A stretch of 64,000 nucleotides of DNA from Sweltsa coloradensis (taxonomy: Eukaryota > Arthropoda > Insecta > Plecoptera > Chloroperlidae). The notes beneath the pieces are model-generated. The model saw only the letters and a list, made by a program, of their open reading frames with translations, made no database searches and was not told the DNA's origin. This document shows, one piece after another, positions 58,872 to 64,000 of this stretch. How positions within the stretch are numbered: the stretch's first letter is position 1; the number at the start of each line of letters is the position of its first letter. The translations under genes and the position numbers were made by a program. The stretch covers positions 62,001 to 126,000 of the forward strand of contig JAMZAV010001748.1 in the NCBI GenBank assembly GCA_024449915.1. The letters run 5' to 3'.

Positions 58872-58958
58872 ATGATGCGAATACGAGCATTGAATGCTGA
58901 GTCATCTGAAGAAAGCGAAGGCGAAGAAGAAATTCCAACTATTACGAAAGAAGCTCAG
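58872..58958 (+). CDS. Candidate first coding exon, acidic N-terminus
   Basis: An ATG at 58872 (a second follows directly) opens 29 codons, MMRIRALNAESSEESEGEEE then IPTITKEAQ, ending at a CAG/GTAAAT donor in phase 0. The serine-glutamate run resembles casein-kinase-2-type acidic patches of nuclear and nucleolar proteins, but I cannot name the gene. Support comes from the CpG-rich upstream patch, the clean frame and the donor. No downstream exon was recognised before 64000. Confidence 0.45.
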
Positions 58959-59426
58959 GTAAATTAAAACAGTGTTTTTGTTTGCGTTTACATAACCTCA
59001 AATTTTTAGTCGGCCTAGGCATGTTATGGGCCTTCGTGCTTGCAAATGCTAGGTAGGCCTAGTTACGCCTAGCTAGGAATTTTTGACATTCACCCGTCTC
59101 TTTACTATTCATCGGGACTTGCGTAGATGCATGTGATAGGCCTAGGCTAGAGGCCTCCTTTCCGGACCATTGGTGTCTGGGCTGGTTACTTTGTTTGACC
59201 TAGGCCTTGCTAGACCTAGGCCCTAGCTAGGCATGCATATTAATAATGATGACCTGCTCTAAGGCCAACTCTAGGCTAGGCTCTAGGTGCAGATTGAGGC
59301 TTGAGCACTCTCCAAAACAGCCTGGCAATAGCAGTCTTGGGGAGGAAGTAGGAACGCGATCCTTTTTCAGGAACTTTTGTGGGAACATGTTCCTTTTCTT
59401 AGATTAGGGGTAGGCTAAGTATGTAG
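58959..59426 (+). other. Putative intron start, TAGGCCTA-rich
   Basis: After the GTAAAT donor the sequence contains many TAGGCCTA/CTAGGCC strings and no exon that I can support. Confidence 0.35.
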
Positions 59427-59688
59427 TATAGCGGACGTGGTATGGACAGTTTTTTTATGTGTACCCAGTTTTTTTTATGTGTAGGCCCTACCTACAAAAC
59501 CTTTAACGTCGCTATTTTAAATCTAAAGTTAGGCCTACCTACTGATCAAAAACTGCCAGGTTGTATCAGTTTTTGATCAGTAGGTACTTTAGATTTAAAA
59601 TAGCGACGTTAAAGGTTTTGTAGGTACCTACTTTAGATTTAAAATAGCGACTTTAAAAGGTAAAACTGTCCATACCAGGTCCGCTATA
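59427..59688. mobile_element. Hairpin (foldback) MITE
   Basis: The outer inverted ends are TATAGCGGACGTGGTATGGA and its near-complement up to 59688, compatible with a TA target. Inside, 59489-59555 and 59567-59627 form an almost perfect palindrome with an 11-base loop. A third partial copy of the arm follows at 59626-59662. A related ACGACGTCAAAGGTTTTGTA occurs near 38603. Confidence 0.7.
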
Positions 59689-59919
59689 ATACCCACGTCC
59701 GCTATACTATTTACCAGATCAGGAACTTGTGACGTCAAAGTTACTATTTCGTGGGCAATTGGAACAAATTTAACGTTCCTTTCGCCGTCGTAATCCCGGC
59801 GAATTCCAGAAGGCCTACCCGATATCGTAAACTGCAGCTTACTATGAAAAATATCTTGTGACATCTTGTGTTTTTGAAAATGACGCCCCCCTTGTCAGAT
59901 GGCCTAGGACTCACTTTAA

Positions 59920-60207
59920 TTGGATGTGCGCAGCAAAGACTTCATTTTTTTCCAATTTTTTTTTGGTTTGTATTTTTGTCTGTTTGTTTGTTCTCTATCA
60001 GGCAAATGGCATATTCGATCTTGATGAAAATTTGAGGGGACCTTCGAAATCTCTGAACTTAGACCTGCCACGTTTTTGGGTACAATCGAAGAAATACTTA
60101 TGAAAATCGCAATTTTATTCGATAAAAAAAAATTATTCGTCTTATAACACCTAGGCCTACATGCTTTATCCGATTTTAATGATTTTTTCACAGAACCTTA
60201 ATTTTAG
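59920..60207 (+). mobile_element. Truncated Helentron-like copy
   Basis: It begins TTGGATGTGCGCAGCAAAG and continues with family sequence to ACAGAACCTTAATTTTA near 60207. The CTAG end is absent. Confidence 0.6.
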
Positions 60208-61180
60208 AGCGAGCCTCTCCACTTGACTCTTATGGCTCGAATGTCTTTTTTTTTTTTTTCTCTCTGTTACTGCTTCGGTACAGGTCGCACCGTTTCTCTG
60301 ATCGACCTGAAATTTTTGCACACAATGTCATGTACATACCACCTAAAGCGGGTTGCTGTAGGCTATAGTTTTTTGAACAAAATCCGATCGTTGGTTATAA
60401 AAAATATAAAATAAATAAAAAATAAAAATGTTCCGATCGTTATGAAATTTTGCAGGGTCAATAAGTAGGCTATAACATTCTCTCCTATTTTACAAATTTT
60501 CAACTAAATCGAGCAAGACCTTAAGAAGTGTAGAGAGAAATTACATTTAACACAAAGTAACGTTACCACATGGCAACGAAAAGTCGCACGGGAATTCTGG
60601 TCATAGACATCCTATATAATTGGCTAGACCCGCAGTCGGTGGTCCACTACCGGCACAATGAGAAGCCAGCTTAAAAAGACAGTTTACATGTTAATCAAAA
60701 GGGAGCGATTTGTGGCCAAATAGTTCTCAAGATTGCCGCCAGGTTGACAGGTAGCCCTAAGCATACTAGCCTTTAACACCAAATGATTACTAAATTCCCT
60801 TATGCAATCACTTCGTATTGTTTCTTTTGTTTAATACCATGCTGCACAAGCTAAAACCATATCAAACAATCCAGTAAAATACTTTTATTGCATTAAAAAG
60901 CATAAATTAAAACACCAAATCGCCATCTTGAAATGGGCCGGTTGAGTCTTCAATTTGCTACGCTCGCGCCTGTGCGGAGGTATAGGAGACTGCTAATCTA
61001 GCCTACTATAGGGGTTTTAATATCAATGATTCTGGTCACTATGCACTGCCACCTAGAAGTAATCAAGATACTATTGAGGAAGCAGTGTATTATTTGTTAT
61101 CAAAGAGTTAAAATAGTTTTCCCAAAGAAATGATGTCAAGGTCCTCTAGATGGCGGTGAATTTTATCCATTCTCTCCTAT
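60208..61180. other. Intergenic repeat with a paralogous empty site
   Basis: The string CATTCTCTCCTATTTTACAA at 60476 continues ATTTTCAACTAAATCGAGCA. The same sequence flanks the Helentron-like copy at 61181-63616 on its two sides, so this is an unoccupied copy of its target. No gene is supportable in the stretch. Confidence 0.6.
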
Positions 61181-61834
61181 TTGGATGAGCGAAGCGAAGA
61201 CTTCAATTTCACTGACCCCCAAAAAATTTAGCTCGGGTGTTTTTTTTTTGTTTGTTTTTGTTTGTTTGTTTGTCCGTTTGTTAACTCTCTACCAGGCAAA
61301 CGGCATATCCGATCTTGATGAAAATTTAACAGGACCTTTGAAATCTCTGAACTCAGAGGTGTATTGTTTTTGGGTACAATCGAAGAAATATTTCTCATGA
61401 ATATCGTACTTTTACGATTTTTTTCGATTTTTAGTGCGATTCTTTCGTGACATTTGGGCTGATTCTGACCAAACGGGTGGGGCTAGGCTACAACGTTCAT
61501 ATTATACATGGACATTAACGTTATGGTGATGTAGTACCTTTTGAAAGAAAAAGTTGAAAAAGTTAGCCAGAATCCATAGAAATAAAGCTTTTAATATAAG
61601 TTTTTTGATTTTTTATGCGATATTTTCGTGCCATTTGGGCCAATTCTGACCAAACGGGTGGGGCTACAACGTTCATATTATACATGGACATTGAGGTTAT
61701 GGTGATGTAGGGCCTAGTACCCTTTTAAAAGAAAAAGTTGAAAAAGGTAGCCAGAATCCATAGAAATAAAGCTTTTAATATAAGTTTTTTGATTTTTTGT
61801 GCGATATTTTCGTGCCATTTGGGCCAATTCTGAC

Positions 61835-63304
61835 TAGGGTTACCAACTTGGGTCAACTAGAATTCCGGACAAATCTCGAATTTTAGTGGGCACACAAGGG
61901 GTCTGGGGCGAAGCCCCAGCTGCCGGAGGCGAAAATTTTTTTGGACCCTTTTAACCTTCATAACAGCCGGATACGTAATTTAAAGATTCAATGACTTGGA
62001 TACATCCAAGTTTTAATTCTTCTTTTTGGGAGGCGAATTGCCTACCAGTTCCATTTCACGATGCAACAATCCGACAGAAAGCACAGGAAAATCGCTCACT
62101 GTACGTTCAGTGCCGACACGTCTGGCCACGGTCGCTAAACAAACGGACTAATACTAAACTGAAATCTCATGTTGTAGCGCCTGCGCCTCGCCAAGTGCGC
62201 ATACAATACAAATGGGTTGGGGAGGGGTAGTGGGACAGGGCAGTCACCAGATTTCTCTATAGGGAACCTAAGTTTTGAAGGCGGGAAGGAAATTGGTTCT
62301 CTCTGGTCTCAGCGCCCATAAGAATTAGCATGGTACGAAAATGTAGCTCGCCGTATCTTTTGACTCGCGCAAAAGAAATTGAACTAAACCAATAACATCA
62401 CAAGATGCATAATTTTGTAAAGAAGATAATGGCATTCTACTTTGCTCGATGACGCTTCCTAAATTCAAACTATTATGAGTTAAATGGACCCATGTTTCCG
62501 CGCTATCGCAAATGTACTCAGACTGAGCGGCAACCTAAGCGAGGCGCAGCCACGTTGTGTGCAGCTGTGGCATCCTCGCATACCACGCGCCTGTCCATAG
62601 TTGCTAAATGTACTTCGCATTCAAGATTTTGTTGGCACATTAAATGATATTTTATTAGTAATGTATAATCTAGTACAACCCAGTGACCTCACAGTAGCCA
62701 CAAAGCAAGTCGGATACCAAATGTTATGCTGATGCCACGGACAAAGTGTTTTTACGTGCTTTTTCATGAGCAGTTTGGAAGGTTTGGCAACAGTGTAAAT
62801 GTAGAGTTCACTTCAACTCAAAACAAATGTCATTAATATTTGTGATAGAGCAGAGTTATGTATATCTACGCAAAGAGGAAAGATTATAGTTTCTTACAGT
62901 ATGAATATAATCCCGGTCCGTGGTCGGGTTCTCGCGCTATCGCTTACGAAACATTTAGCACGGGTTAATCGCCTATACCACGCTGACCGGAGAGAACCGG
63001 ACAACGCCCACTTAGGTTCCCTATAGTCACGAGCACGACTAGCTAGAAGTAGGACTACGGCAAGGCGGCTACATGAAAAAAACTAACTTTTATTCCAAAT
63101 TACCAAACCAACTGATGTACCAACTTTAGAGAGAAAAAACACTAATTCACTGCAATACTCTAAAATTCAATAAAACGTAGTACAAATAAGACTTTTTCAC
63201 AAATTCCGGACAAAGTGCCGTCTGGAATGAGGCAATTTCTCTTTCCGGACAAAGGCATCAAAATCAGGACTGTCCGGAGAAATTCCGGACGGTTGGCAAC
63301 CTTA
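61835..63304. mobile_element. hAT-like MITE family E, copy 3
   Basis: The left end is TAGGGTTACCAACTTGG and the right end GGACGGTTGGCAACCTTA. GGGGCGAAGCCCCAGC links it to the elements at 41191 and 46840. The host sequence overlaps by 14 bases across the insertion (GGGCCAATTCTGAC and GGGCTGATTCGGAC), longer than the 8 expected, so one end may have been rearranged. Confidence 0.65.
62257..63026. mobile_element. TIR MITE nested in family E (770 bp)
   Basis: CTATAGGGAACCTAAGT at the left is exactly complementary to ACTTAGGTTCCCTATAG at the right allowing for order. GGTTCTCTCTGGTC and its near-complement lie further in. A TA target is possible. The superfamily is not assigned and no coding sequence is seen. 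Confidence 0.75.
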
Positions 63305-63659
63305 GGGCTGATTCGGACTAAAAGGGTGGGGCTACAACGTTCATATTTCACATGGACATTAAGGTTATGGTGATGTAGTACCTTTTAAAAGAAAAAGTTT
63401 AAATAGTTGGCCAGAATCTATAGAAATAAAGCTTTTAATATAAGTTTTTTACGGTAAATAATACCAAATGACAGGTAACAAAAGAAACTTGACAACAATC
63501 AGCTACAATGCGTAGGCAGCAAAACAAAGAACTTGCAAAAGTAAAGATATCCCATGCAAACTAAAAATTTTAAAAAGCTCATCCATCAACGCGGCGGGAC
63601 TTTAGCGTTTTCCTAGTTTACAAATTTTCAGCTAAATCGGTCAAGACCTTAGGCCTACA

Positions 63660-63937
63660 GACTTATTGAGTATGTAACATTATGGGAGTGTCGTATCGCA
63701 ATTTTACGATTTTTTACTTTTTTTAAAATTACGATTAATTAAAAAAAAAGGGAATTTTAAATAAGGCCTAAATTAAATTAAATTAAAAAATAACTTCAAC
63801 TAAGTAGCCTACCTACCGTAATGATTTTTTCACAGAACAACAGAAAATCCGCATAGGCCCCTAACACATGGCAGCTCAATGCACCAATTACGCTCATCCA
63901 ACAACGCACCTGAAAAAGCGTTTGCGAAGCTTCCTAG
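63660..63937 (+). mobile_element. 3' fragment of Helentron-like copy, subtype i
   Basis: It contains ATTACGCTCATCCAACAACGC followed by the hairpin and CTTCCTAG at 63937. The 5' part is missing. From 63938 to the window end, further family sequence (ACAATAGAAACTTGACAACA) shows that another plus-oriented copy continues beyond the window. Confidence 0.6.
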
Positions 63938-64000
63938 TAACAATTAACAAGTAACAATAGAAACTTGACAACAATCACCTACAATGCGTTCCAAATGCAA

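Larger units (their letters stand above)
61181..63616 (+). mobile_element. Helentron-like copy, subtype ii, reference for insertion
   Basis: It begins TTGGATGAGCGAAGCGAAG after CTCCTAT and ends with the AACGC/GCGTT hairpin and CCTAG before TTTACAAATTTTCAG. Internal units of about 180 bp around TTCTGACCAAACGGGTGGGG are tandemly repeated (61440-61830). A 1.47-kb hAT-like element lies inside. Confidence 0.75.

Noticed and set aside
61185..61400. Open frame MSEAKTSISL... and similar ones at 4322-4546, 10636-10854, 33432-33692, 59858-60103
   Set aside because: They recur because the Helentron-like 5' region is repeated; they contain homopolymer-coded runs and no known domain, and differ in frame between copies.

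Overview
This window is non-coding-rich DNA from an animal nuclear genome. It has split exons with GT/AG borders, a RanBP3-type exon pair, a C2H2 zinc-finger gene and a dense population of eukaryotic transposons. I see no operons, bacterial genes, rRNA or intact tRNA. The many TAGGCCTA strings and the mix of Ty3/gypsy, LINE, hAT, pogo, piggyBac and Helitron-like elements suit a marine invertebrate, perhaps a deuterostome. That placement is inference only.

Host genes are few. The last two coding exons of a RanBP3-like gene (+) lie at 9223-9318 and 11543-11710. A zinc-finger gene (+) has exons at 42512-43981, 45416-45589 and 46101-46813. Its first exon carries a 420-bp internal duplication with six 1-base gaps that break the frame, and its finger array is cut by a 722-bp hAT element with a perfect 8-bp target duplication. 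A probable first coding exon with an acidic N-terminus lies at 58872-58958 (+). Weaker exon candidates lie at 19743-19897 (-) and 21311-21382 (+).

Mobile DNA dominates. The most abundant family (about 14 copies or fragments) has 5'-TTGGATGAGCG at one end. Near the other end it has CGCTCATCC, then an AACGC/GCGTT stem-loop and a terminal CTAG. A near-identical empty site (60474-60530) beside the copy at 61181-63616 shows insertion within a T run without target duplication. These are the hallmarks of Helentron/Helitron2-type elements. The copies act as landing pads: a pogo-like, a piggyBac-like, a THAP-domain and several hAT elements sit inside them, and further copies sit inside some of those.

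Layout: 1-9.2 kb, hAT and Helentron-like repeats; 9.2-11.7 kb, end of the RanBP3-like gene; 11.9-18.5 kb, a cluster of hAT MITEs, one with 14 copies of a 29-bp repeat; 19-24.5 kb, weak exon candidates, and a LINE fragment that splits a minisatellite; 24.9-31.6 kb, a stretch with abnormally long homopolymers that contains a Ty3/gypsy element; 32.7-42.4 kb, nested transposons; 42.5-47.9 kb, the zinc-finger gene; 48.4-50.1 kb, a MITE and a three-unit tandem/inverted repeat; 50.7-55.5 kb, a decayed Ty3/gypsy element; 55.5-57.6 kb, further retroelement remnants; 58.7-59 kb, a probable promoter and first exon; 59.4-64 kb, a hairpin element and more Helentron-like copies.
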